This document shows, piece after piece, positions 27,958 through 37,035 of a DNA stretch of 64,000 nt (positions are counted from its first letter, which is position 1; each line of letters starts with the position of its first letter). This stretch comes from Cyclobacterium qasimii M12-11B (GTDB taxonomy: Bacteria; Bacteroidota; Bacteroidia; Cytophagales; Cyclobacteriaceae). A program made the position numbers and the translations under genes. The notes under the pieces were generated by a model that did not search any database, was not told where the DNA came from, and was given only the letters and a program-made list of their open reading frames with translations. Location of the stretch: NCBI RefSeq assembly GCF_000427295.1, contig NZ_ATNM01000191.1:1-64000 (forward strand), read 5' to 3'.

Positions 27958-30447
27958 TTACTTGTAGGTGAATTGAGCAGTTGCTTTGCAGTTTTGGTTG
28001 CCTACCAATCTAACCCATCTTGCCTCAATGCCATCAGGAAATTGTTCCACATGCTTTTTACCTGCAGGTACCGTTACTTCTTTCCAATCCATCCAAGGAC
28101 CATGTCCTATAGGCTCCATCTGAATGGTGAACGTAACATCTTCATCCGAATCGTGACTAAGTTCAAGAGAACGATCGTCATAGAATGCAAAAAGATATGG
28201 ATCAGATGGCGTTTCAGCTTTGATTGCTGAATTGGCCCAAGGACCGCCTTTCCCCACAGGTTTACCTAACTGCCATAAATCGTCTATTGCCCCTGTCCAT
28301 ACGGCTACTGCTCCATCGTCAGACACCACTATATGTTCATTGGAAGCTGCTGCTTCAGGGTCAACCCCTGTTAACAATAACATCCCCCTATAAGAAGCAT
28401 AATCGTTAATTTTCAATTCATGAGAAGCCACAGGTCTGATTTTGGCATAACCGTCCGCATTTTCTGCAGGCAATTCATAGAAGGTGCCGTGGCAATTGAA
28501 CAAGTCTCTTTCAGTAGCCACTTCTCTACAGATACGAAGGTTTCCCGCCAACGATGGCTCGGTGTATAGGTCATTGCCTTTAGGCAAACGCCACCTTCTT
28601 CCCTGATCATCGATGACCAGCACTGAAGCTTCATCCACTTCAAATACGTTGGTTGGAATTTGAAAATTTTCATTGATGAATTCCTGAGTAGTCGGATCCT
28701 CCACTTTTACCAGTTGGAATTTATCATCCATTTCATAATAGCCCAAGTCTGTCGATTTCCCCGCTTTATAAGATTTGGCCACCAAGCCTAATTTTCTCCT
28801 GTCATCCCCTAATCCATACAAGAATCCTCCAGTAAAATCATTTTGTTCAATGGTATTGACCCCTTCAAAAATCCCTGCCTGCATCGCCTTCCTGGTTTCA
28901 GGATTGGCAAATGCCAGGTGGGCAGTGGCTGTGGTATTTTGGTTGGCAGTCAATCGAATCCATTCACCTTTTGTAGTTTGATCAAAATACTTTCTTGTGC
29001 TCTCTCCTGCTTTCACTTCCACCTCGTCCTTGGTTTCCCAATTGCCATCGCCTTTGGAATCAATTTCAATAGTAAAAACCACATCGGATTTGCCTTCATT
29101 TTTTATCCAAAGGTTTCTGTTCTCCCAACCTGCAAACAACATGGGATCGGATGCGAGGTTTGCTGTTACTTCTTCATTCAACCACAATGCGCCATTGGCA
29201 GTATTGGGCCCCAATTCATCAGGCAAGTCCATGCTACCAAACCATAAATTGGAGTTGGATTGTCCGGGACCTTGAATATTTCCTTTGGCACTTCTTTTAT
29301 TCAAAAATTCTTTATTGGCAGAATCATCCGTACCAAATACCAAACCATCGTTCCAACGGGTAAAGTCACCAACTACTTTCAAGTAAGCAGATCTTGGTCG
29401 AATTCCTGCTGTATTGCCTTGGTTAAACGTTCCTGGAAATCTCCAAAACATACCATGCATGGTCATCAGATAGTCCGGCTCACCCTCTTTTCCAACGTTT
29501 CCGATTCTTGGCCATTCTGTATTCCACCCATGTGCACCGTCATAGCTGTGACTGGCTTTGGGAAGGCGATAAAATGACCAACCCGTCTCTGCATTTCTGG
29601 AAGCTAAGATTATAGACTTATGGTCCCAACCGGTCGCCCATATTGGGTCTGTTTCCGGATTGGCATTGCCATAGATCCCTCCCGGGCCAGTTACTTCTAC
29701 GAATTGGTTTCTTCGCACAAGTTTCCAATCCTTGCCATCCCATTCAGAAAGTGAACCAGCTTCTATATCAAACTGCTTCAGTGCTTGACTTCCTGACTCT
29801 CCATTGTTTGAATAAACCGTAACACCTTGCCCAGAATAATAGCCCTTGCCATGCGCACCTTTCAGTAGGCTACCTGCAGGATTGGTGTCGGTGTCGTCTT
29901 TTTTCTTACTTCGTATATTCCCGTCTTCATAGAATTGTTTGACAGTCAAATCATGCACATCTACCTCATAGAATCCTTCTTCCATACTGGCATAATAAAT
30001 CTTGTTGGCAGGATCTGTTAAGTGTCTGGCATTTCCGGTATGTCTTCCCGGCATATCTGTATAAGGAATGGTCCTTACATCTCCATCTTTTCCGATGGCA
30101 TAGGGGCCTATGAACAATTGCTCACTTTCTTTATGGATCATCCTATTGGCTGGTGTACCGCCAATGCTTTCAGGTCTGATTTGCATGTTTAGGTCCTGAT
30201 CAATCTCATAGAGCTTATCAGAAGAACCCAAGGGTAGATGGGGCCCGTAAGTGATCACCCAAAGCTTATCTGCCCAAGGCACCACGGCACCTGTTCCACA
30301 TTCCCCTTCATTGTTATAATAAGCCAAATGAGGATAGACCCCACTGATAGAAGGATAATTCTCTGTCTGAACGACTTCCTCAGGTTGGCATGCTGAAGCC
30401 GCCAATATCATTAGCGATAACAAGTAAAGAAATTTATTGTTTTTCAT
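27958..30447 (-). CDS. Large propeller-like surface lipoprotein, unknown function
   Basis: The 829-aa product has a lipoprotein signal (LMILAASAC, Cys near residue 20). Motifs with repeated LYEIDQDLN, KIYYASMEEGFYEVDVHDL and NLWFGSMDLPDELG segments suggest a beta-propeller in the first two thirds. Two copies of a short beta-module occur (GKSDVVFTIEIDSKGDGNWETK at about 455 and SDEDVTFTIQMEPIGHGPW near the C-terminus), so it contains an internal duplication. I cannot assign a named family. The operon position between the sulfatase and FMN-binding-like genes suggests a substrate-binding or degrading surface protein, possibly standing in for the absent SusD-type binding protein. Confidence 0.6.
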   Translation of the reverse strand: MKNNKFLYLLSLMILAASACQPEEVVQTENYPSISGVYPHLAYYNNEGECGTGAVVPWADKLWVITYGPHLPLGSSDKLYEIDQDLNMQIRPESIGGTPANRMIHKESEQLFIGPYAIGKDGDVRTIPYTDMPGRHTGNARHLTDPANKIYYASMEEGFYEVDVHDLTVKQFYEDGNIRSKKKDDTDTNPAGSLLKGAHGKGYYSGQGVTVYSNNGESGSQALKQFDIEAGSLSEWDGKDWKLVRRNQFVEVTGPGGIYGNANPETDPIWATGWDHKSIILASRNAETGWSFYRLPKASHSYDGAHGWNTEWPRIGNVGKEGEPDYLMTMHGMFWRFPGTFNQGNTAGIRPRSAYLKVVGDFTRWNDGLVFGTDDSANKEFLNKRSAKGNIQGPGQSNSNLWFGSMDLPDELGPNTANGALWLNEEVTANLASDPMLFAGWENRNLWIKNEGKSDVVFTIEIDSKGDGNWETKDEVEVKAGESTRKYFDQTTKGEWIRLTANQNTTATAHLAFANPETRKAMQAGIFEGVNTIEQNDFTGGFLYGLGDDRRKLGLVAKSYKAGKSTDLGYYEMDDKFQLVKVEDPTTQEFINENFQIPTNVFEVDEASVLVIDDQGRRWRLPKGNDLYTEPSLAGNLRICREVATERDLFNCHGTFYELPAENADGYAKIRPVASHELKINDYASYRGMLLLTGVDPEAAASNEHIVVSDDGAVAVWTGAIDDLWQLGKPVGKGGPWANSAIKAETPSDPYLFAFYDDRSLELSHDSDEDVTFTIQMEPIGHGPWMDWKEVTVPAGKKHVEQFPDGIEARWVRLVGNQNCKATAQFTYK

Positions 30448-30473
30448 TTCAAATGCTTTATGCTGCTATTAAT

Positions 30474-31652
30474 TTATTGTTTTAGTATCCTGTTTTTATG
30501 TGCATTGATAAGTTTCTGGGCTTCGCCAACTTTTGATTTCACTGCTGCCGAACCCATTAAGTTATTTACTTCCAATGCATCATTGTTCTGGTCATAAAAT
30601 TCCTGAAAAATAACCTTTTCCAAAGTACCGTTTTCGAATGTTTCAATATACCTAAAATCTTTGTTGATTACTGTTAAGTTCGGTAAAGCGCCGCCGTAGG
30701 TGCCCAGGCCTTCATACACAAAAGAACTTCTCCAATTCACAGTTTCCTGTTTTAAAAGCGGTAAAAGACTCTTACCATGGAGATTGTCTGGCAGAAGAAC
30801 TCCTGCCATCTCTAAAATGGTAGGTGCAATGTCAATATTAACAACCATCTGATCCAAATCCAAAGGTTTCAAGTTGGGGCCAATTACAAATAGTGGCACC
30901 CTCGTAGAAGGCCGATAAGGCAATACTTTACTGGTAAAGCCATGCTCTCCAAGCATCCAGCCATTGTCACTCATGAAAAACACGTAGGTATTTTCTTTTA
31001 AACCCAGGTCCTCTATGGTTTGAAAAAGCAAGCCCAGGTATTCATCCATTTCCGTAATTACTGCATAATAATCCCGGGTATGCTTTTGTATCGCTTGTTC
31101 ATCTGGATACCCATATACTTTTGCCTGGCTGAGGTTCCTTACAGATTTTAGGTATTCTGGCTTACCTGACAAGTCATCCAAACGGTTTGCGGCCACTGGC
31201 ATTTCAGAAACTTCATACCTCTCCTTGGTCTCTTTTCGCGCATCCCAGATTAAATCGCCATTCATATGAGGCAATTGGGTATTGTGGAAAAGGAAAAATG
31301 GAGCCTCTTTTTTTACTGCCTCTTTAATAAAGTCTACAGACCTTTCAGCACAATAGAGGTCACAGTGTTCCTCCACTTTCCTTACAATTCCCTCATCGTT
31401 GATTTGTCTTCCATAATAGGTGCCATTGCTCTTAAAAAACACAGAAAAGTCAAACCCAGCGGCTTTTGGCTCCTTTCCAATATGCCATTTCCCTGACATT
31501 CCAGTTTGGTACCCTACATCTTTTAAATATTGGGCTATTGTTATTTCCCCAGCATTGAGATCACTACCCAATTCCAAAACTCCATTGGCACTTCCATACC
31601 TGCCTGTGAGGAGAGAAGCCCTACTGGGACTGCATAATTCCTGTTGTAAATC
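30474..31652 (-). pseudogene. Sulfatase truncated at its 5' end
   Basis: The remaining frame contains the formylglycine motif CSPSR (Cys codon at 31632-31634) followed by ASLLTGRYGSANGV, then GKWHIG and FFMSDNGWMLGEHG, and runs to the stop at 30474. About 60-80 N-terminal residues of a normal sulfatase, including signal peptide and the metal-binding DD motif, are missing. An in-frame stop lies at 31653-31655, and no sulfatase-like sequence is visible further upstream in any minus-strand frame. The gene is therefore cut near 31640-31655, at the left edge of the defence island. Any start within it (for example TTG at 31577) would not give an active enzyme. Confidence 0.85.
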
Positions 31653-31655
31653 TTA

Positions 31656-32110
31656 TGCCAAAATAAATCTGTACCTTGGCCCAATCAAAAAAAATTACCG
31701 AAAAGAAACCTGTTTTATTTTTAATACCTATGTAATAATCCATTTTACAAATTTTCAGAAAGCTTGTTGAATAAGGTGTCAACTCATGTTTACTACATAA
31801 CGCTACATTTTTTCCATATCTTAGAATCCAGGTTGAAAAATAAGTTGGAATATTTAACGATCGACTAAATAATAGAGGTTGTATTATCTCAGTTTTTAAT
31901 ATATTTTAAAAAAACTTATAAGATTTCAACTGACAAAAGGTTTAATGAAAAGGTAATTTATGTCGATTGCTCATTTAGCAATGCTGTACTCAAGTTTAAA
32001 CAATAAAGACCTAAGTACAAAATATGTAATAACTCAAAGCAAAAACATCAATAATTCCTATTACTTATTTAAATTATTATTTTTCATAGAACAAATTTTA
32101 AATAGAATTA
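31656..32110. other. AT-rich left boundary of defence island
   Basis: A strongly AT-rich stretch between the truncated sulfatase and the first methyltransferase reading frame. It presumably contains the operon promoter. No integrase, tRNA or clear direct repeat is visible. The plus-strand open frame at 31420-31770 overlaps the sulfatase and has no recognisable domain. Confidence 0.45.
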
Positions 32111-33519
32111 ATGATTGATTTCATAATTAATAGTCGTCCGAAAAATGAAAAGGAAAAAATAAAAGAAGTGATTAAGGATTTATCAAGAATTATTGATTTG
32201 GAAAATATCCCCACCAAAGAGCTAACAGATATTAGTCCTATTCCGAAAGAAATTCCTAGTAAAATTATCCAGTTTTTAGGTCCAGAAGCTATTAATGTTT
32301 ACTCAACTATTTATTCATCAATACTATTAAAAAATTCTTCATTAACTACAAAATATAGCTTAAATAAAAAACAAAAAAAAATGATAAGTTAAATAAACCT
32401 AAAATGGCAGATTTTTTCTCGGGAGCCGGGGGGCTTAGTTTAGGAATGGAACAATCAGGTTTCAATCCAGTATTTGCTTCTGATTTTAATTTCAGTGCAC
32501 TTCAAACTTATTATCTAAACCATAAACTAAGTCCAGATAAATATCATTTTGGTGACATGAGGGAATTCACTGAGGCACATAGTTATTACCAGAAAGCACT
32601 AAAAGATGCGTTTTTAATCACTGGTGGTCCACCTTGTCAAGGCTTCTCAACAGCAAACCGTCAACCGCTATTGAATGATCCACGTAATGAGTTGTATAAA
32701 GACTTTCTATTAATTTTAAAAGAAGTGAATCCTCCATTTTTCCTTTTGGAAAATGTAAAAGGTATGGCTAGAAAAACTAAAGAGATTAAAAAAGATATGA
32801 AGCGTATTCTCGGACCAGAGTACGAATACTGTTTTCTTATCCTAAATGCCAAAGACTATAACATACCGCAGAACCGAGAGCGGTTTTTTATAATTGGAAA
32901 TCGGATTGGAGTAAACCCTGAAAATATTGCTCTTTCAATAAAATCTAAGGCTTCTGGGACAAAATTCTTATTGAGACATGCTTTAGAAAGTCTACCGGAA
33001 ATAGAGGCCGGAACGGATTTTAATCAACCTTTTGTTGAGAATGAAAGTATTGGTTATAAAATCAGAAAATATAATATTCCTGAAACCGCCTACAGTAGAT
33101 ATATCAATGGAGAAAAGAAGCAGTACTATCTTTTTAATCACAAATCCCGCTTTAACAATGAGAATGATAGAGAAATATTCAGACGTTTGCCACAGGGAGG
33201 TGATTCAGGTCATGAGAGCATTCAAGACATTCTGAAATATAAGAACCGTGAGGAAATTTTTAAAGATAAATATTTTAAGTTAATACCTGATAGAGTTTGT
33301 AAGGCGATAACATCACATATGAGAATTGATTGTCATATGTATATCCACCCCTGGCAGGCACGAGGTCTGAGCCCCAGAGAAGCCGCAAGAATACAGACCT
33401 TTCCAGACGATTATGTGTTCATGGGCAGACCAAATGAATGGTATCAGCAAATAGGAAATGCAGTACCAGTAAAACTGGCAGAAATGTTGGGTAAAGAAAT
33501 AATGAAATACTGGAAATGA
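32111..33519 (+). CDS. C5-cytosine DNA methyltransferase 1, N-terminus frameshifted
   Basis: The catalytic frame (32404-33519) contains all main Dcm-type motifs: I (DFFSGAGGLSLG), IV with catalytic Cys (GGPPCQGFS), VI (ENVKGM), VIII (PQNRERF), IX region (RGLSPREAARIQTFP) and X (QQIGNAVPVKLA). Its first ATG lies right against motif I. A 93-codon frame directly upstream (32111-32392) ends in the A9 run at 32373-32381. Adding one A would join it through KNDKLNKPKM to motif I and give a 469-aa enzyme. I therefore take 32111 as the probable start. The enzyme should make 5-methylcytosine; the target is unknown. Its stop overlaps the next gene by 4 bases (ATGA). Confidence 0.85.
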
Positions 33520-34577
33520 AATATATAGAAATTTTTTCAGGCATCGGAGGCTTCCGTAAGGCATTGGAGCTACTCAATGAGGACTTTAATACAGGTTTTC
33601 ATTGCAATGCCTTTTCAGAAATTGATCAGTTTGCTATCAACAACTATCAGGCGAACTATAACCTAAATGGAGAAATACACATGGGTGATATCAATGCTTT
33701 TACCTCACAAGAAGACTCTGTTGAGACAACTCCGGATTTTAGCCTGTTGATTGGGGGTTTCCCGTGCCAGACCTTTAGCCTAATGGGTAAACAGAAAGGC
33801 ATGGAAGACGAACGTGGAAAAGTACTTTTCAGTGTGGACAAAATTCTGAAGGCCAAAAAGCCAGAATTCATCATCCTTGAGAATGTAAGAAATCTGGCCG
33901 TAGTTAATAAAGGAGAAACACTGAATTATATCAAACAGTTTTTCAGGGATCACGATTATAAGCACGTTACCCATGTATTGCTGGACACACAGAATTATGG
34001 CTTACCACAGCGCAGAGCTAGGATATTTATTGTATGCAGCAGAATTCAATCGCTGCCCGAGATTACAGAGAAACTCATCACAGAAAACTTTAATCAGATA
34101 GGCAACCACAGTTTGTGCACCTACGATAGTGTTCTGGATATTCTTGAAAAAAATGCTGATGCTAAGTACACGATCCGTCCTAAAACCAAAAGAATCATTC
34201 TCGCAGATGGCTCAAAAAACTTTTGGTCAAAATCAGAAATAGATCTACCGATAGCCCGTACACTGACAGCTACAATGGCCAAGATGCACAGGGCGAGTCA
34301 GGATAACTACTATTCTGAGGAATACATACAGAGAGGTATTTCGAACCAGGGAGTATCTAAGGAAGAAATAATGGAAAAACCCATTAGGAGACTGACCCCT
34401 GAAGAAGCTCTGAAACTACAGGGATTCACTAATGAATTCTGCCAAAACGCAAGACAAGCGGATCTAAGTGATTCCCAATTATACAAACAAGCGGGTAATG
34501 CCTTAAGTGTAAATACAGCCTATGCCTTGCTTCATTATCTTTTTGTAAAACATAAACTCTCTGAAATAACACAATGA
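33516..34577 (+). CDS. C5-cytosine DNA methyltransferase 2
   Basis: This 353-aa Dcm-family enzyme carries motif I (IEIFSGIGGFRKALE), motif IV with catalytic Cys (GGFPCQTFSLMGK, about 74-86), motif VI (ENVRNLA), motif VIII (GLPQRRARIFIV), RRLTPEEALKLQGF and motif X (QAGNALSVNTAYAL). It is compact and intact. The start ATG overlaps the upstream methyltransferase stop (ATGA), and its own stop overlaps the next start in the same way. Two different C5 methyltransferases in tandem could modify two strands of an asymmetric site or two separate sites. The sequence differs clearly from the first enzyme, so this is not a recent duplication. Confidence 0.95.
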   Translation: MKYIEIFSGIGGFRKALELLNEDFNTGFHCNAFSEIDQFAINNYQANYNLNGEIHMGDINAFTSQEDSVETTPDFSLLIGGFPCQTFSLMGKQKGMEDERGKVLFSVDKILKAKKPEFIILENVRNLAVVNKGETLNYIKQFFRDHDYKHVTHVLLDTQNYGLPQRRARIFIVCSRIQSLPEITEKLITENFNQIGNHSLCTYDSVLDILEKNADAKYTIRPKTKRIILADGSKNFWSKSEIDLPIARTLTATMAKMHRASQDNYYSEEYIQRGISNQGVSKEEIMEKPIRRLTPEEALKLQGFTNEFCQNARQADLSDSQLYKQAGNALSVNTAYALLHYLFVKHKLSEITQ

Positions 34578-34960
34578 AAAATATAACCTGGAAGAGAGAA
34601 GAGTTAATTCTTGCACTTGATCTATATTTCCACCTAGAGTACGGGCAGATAGATGGAAGACACCCCAAAGTGCATGAAATCAGTAATTTGCTAACCAGAC
34701 TGAACGAAGAATATGGCATTGAAAGAAGTGTTAATAGCATTCCACTGAAATTAGCAAATTTCAAACGGTTTGATCCTCTATATGGAGGAAAAGGAATGAA
34801 AGCAGGCTCGAAACTGGAAGAACAAATCTGGAATGAATTTTCAAATAACAAAAATAACCTAAAAGAAACAGCCGATAAAATAAGGTTAAGAATACACAGA
34901 GAAAATGTACAAAAAGAAAAAAAGATTTGCCTCATGGTTGGAACAGACTGGGAAATCTGA
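34574..34960 (+). CDS. Small protein with HNH-endonuclease-type N-terminal domain
   Basis: The 128-aa product begins KNITWKREELILALDLYF, a domain that usually forms the N-terminal half of restriction-linked HNH endonucleases (with a later RSVNSIPLKLANFKRFDP segment). No HNH motif is present in this frame. It overlaps the following HNH gene by about 56 bases in another frame. It could be a separate DNA-binding subunit, or the frame could be split from the nuclease by one extra A in the A7 run near 34916-34922. Because most other shifts in this window are missing bases, I prefer the two-gene reading. It starts within an ATGA overlap with methyltransferase 2. Confidence 0.65.
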   Translation: MKNITWKREELILALDLYFHLEYGQIDGRHPKVHEISNLLTRLNEEYGIERSVNSIPLKLANFKRFDPLYGGKGMKAGSKLEEQIWNEFSNNKNNLKETADKIRLRIHRENVQKEKKICLMVGTDWEI

Positions 34961-35563
34961 TGGGACAGCTTACCAGAAAAGAACGGTTAGGAATTACACA
35001 AATCAAATAGAACGATCTATTGAGAAGGAGTTTTCCTTGAATATTGAAGAAGAGGAAGGGCTGTATGGGGTTGTGGAGGTTGAAAAACTTCATGAGATAG
35101 AAAAGAAATTGGTAGAAGGTGGTGATAGTAAAAGAAGAAAAGACCTCCGCAGTGCCTTTAAGAGCTACGAGCGTTTTGTAAAAAATGAAACAGAGTTTAA
35201 TGATCCGACAGAAATCCCAGAGGAATTTATCAGCCGTACAGAAGGAGGTCAAAAAGTGTATTTGTCAAGAAAAGCTGAACGGGACATCCGACTCAGAAAT
35301 CAGGCTATAGCGATCCATGGTGCCATTTGTCAGGCTTGTGAATTTGATTTTGTATCGAAATATGGAGTCTGGGCAGATGGTTTTATAGAAGTTCATCACC
35401 TCATTCCACTAGGGGGTAAAAAAATATAGCAAGAGTGACCAGCCCAGCGGAAGACCTGACGGTACTTTGTGCCAATTGTCATCGCATGGTACACAGGAGA
35501 AAGGATATAGTATTGAGTCTGGAAGAACTAAAACAGAAAATACAAGCCGCCAAAATCTCATGA
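34905..35563 (+). CDS. HNH endonuclease, frameshifted near its active site
   Basis: The frame starts MYKKKKRFASWLEQ and continues to CQACEFDF and EVHHLIPLGGKK, the first half of an HNH nuclease (zinc-binding CxxC and catalytic HH). It then hits a stop just after the A7 run at 35418-35424. In another frame the sequence continues IARVTSPAEDLTVLCANCHRMVH and ends at 35563. Adding one A restores a 219-aa enzyme with the complete HH...N...H core. It is likely the DNA-cleaving component, or one of them, of the operon. The restored stop overlaps the GHKL ATPase start (ATGA at 35560-35563), supporting the repair. Confidence 0.82.
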
Positions 35564-37035
35564 GCACACATGAAAAATATAAAGATGTAAGAAAAAGAGA
35601 AGCCTCTCCGTTGGCAGCTTCGCTGGTAGAGAGCCTTCGTGATCTGGGCTATACCCCTGAAACTGCTGTGGCTGATATTATTGATAACGCTATTTTTGCA
35701 GGAGCAAAAAAGGTATGGATTCAGTTTGAGTGGGACGGACTTCACTCTCGGATAACCTTTATGGATGACGGAGCAGGAATGGATGAGGAAGCTCTTGCGC
35801 AAGCCATGAGACCAGGAAGCCAGAATCCTACCGAAAAAAGAGCCCCCAATGACCTGGGAAGGTTTGGTCTTGGACTCAAGACAGCCTCTTTTTCACAATG
35901 CCGAGTTTTCACAGTGCTTTCCAAAACTCAGTCTGATCCTATTACTACCTGGCGTTGGGATCTCGATTATGTAGTAAGTGAAGAAGGTGGTTGGAATATT
36001 CTGGAAATAGCGGATGATGAAGACATTGCGACTGTAAACGATATTGGAACCGGAACAATGATAGTTTGGGAACACCTAGATCGCATTGTCGGAACAAAAA
36101 CATCACCCAATACGGAAGACGATTTTCTTAGAGTAGGCGAAAAGGTAAAGCGTCATCTAGAACTTGTATTCCATCGTTACCTTGAGAAATCAAAACTTAA
36201 AATCACATTTAACGGAAACCCTGTGAAAGCATGGGACCCCTTTTTAAGGGGTGAGTCAGCAACACAACCACTTCCCGAAGAAACCTTTGAAGAAGGTCAG
36301 GTTGAGGTGAAACCTTACATCTTGCCTCATCGATCAAAATTGGGTGAAGAAAAGTGGATGGACGTTGAGTCTAGAGGAGGTTGGGATGCCCTTCAAGGAT
36401 TCTACATTTATAGAAATGAGCGATTGCTACTCGCTGCTGACTGGTTGGGTTTTACACGGAAAAAGTCTCATTACAAACTGGCGAGGATAATGATTAACCT
36501 GCCTAATCATCTGGATCAGGATTGGCAGATTGATATTAAAAAATCGAGGGCAAGGCCACCGGTGTGGATGCGACAGAATCTCAAAGCCTTGGCTACTGCC
36601 ACTATGGTGCAGGCCGAACAAGTATTCCGGCACCGAGGAAAGGAAGTACAACGATCCCTTCCGGAAGATTTTTCATTTGTATGGCAGGAAATGGTAAAGT
36701 ACAACCGTTACTATTTCAGGGTGAACCAAGAACATCCTGCAATAGCTGCTCAGATGGCTAAATTCCCTGGAAAACAAAAAGAACTGAAAAGATTGTTGCG
36801 GATTTTGGAAGAAACTGTCCCTGGCCCTGCGATTATTGCAAGGGAAAATGAATACCCTGACAGTATGGTTCACCCTTTTAAGGAAACACCATCGGAAGAA
36901 TTAACGGCTTTGATGATGGAACTTTTCACTGGATGGAGAACGGAAGGCCATTCAGATGAAACCATTAAAAAAAGACTTCTGATGACCGAGCCATTTAGCG
37001 ATTATCCCGAACTTATTGAAACCCTTGAGCTATGA
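35560..37035 (+). CDS. MORC-like GHKL ATPase
   Basis: This 491-aa protein has a Bergerat-fold ATPase: N-box VADIIDNAIF (Asn 43), G1 DDGAGM (69-74) and G2 LGRFGLGLKTASFSQ (99-113). A second alpha/beta domain (to about 290) is typical for MutL/Hsp90/MORC-type ATPases, not for histidine kinases; there is no H-box or sensor domain. The start is chosen at 35560 because it overlaps the restored HNH stop; longer in-frame reading from 35467 would overlap the HNH coding region. ATP-dependent dimer closure on DNA is the expected activity from the family. The next gene starts in an ATGA overlap with its stop. Confidence 0.9.
   Translation: MSTHEKYKDVRKREASPLAASLVESLRDLGYTPETAVADIIDNAIFAGAKKVWIQFEWDGLHSRITFMDDGAGMDEEALAQAMRPGSQNPTEKRAPNDLGRFGLGLKTASFSQCRVFTVLSKTQSDPITTWRWDLDYVVSEEGGWNILEIADDEDIATVNDIGTGTMIVWEHLDRIVGTKTSPNTEDDFLRVGEKVKRHLELVFHRYLEKSKLKITFNGNPVKAWDPFLRGESATQPLPEETFEEGQVEVKPYILPHRSKLGEEKWMDVESRGGWDALQGFYIYRNERLLLAADWLGFTRKKSHYKLARIMINLPNHLDQDWQIDIKKSRARPPVWMRQNLKALATATMVQAEQVFRHRGKEVQRSLPEDFSFVWQEMVKYNRYYFRVNQEHPAIAAQMAKFPGKQKELKRLLRILEETVPGPAIIARENEYPDSMVHPFKETPSEELTALMMELFTGWRTEGHSDETIKKRLLMTEPFSDYPELIETLEL

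Noticed and set aside
31420-31770. Plus-strand open frame over the sulfatase 5' edge
   Set aside because: Most of it is antisense to the conserved sulfatase sequence, so it is a shadow.
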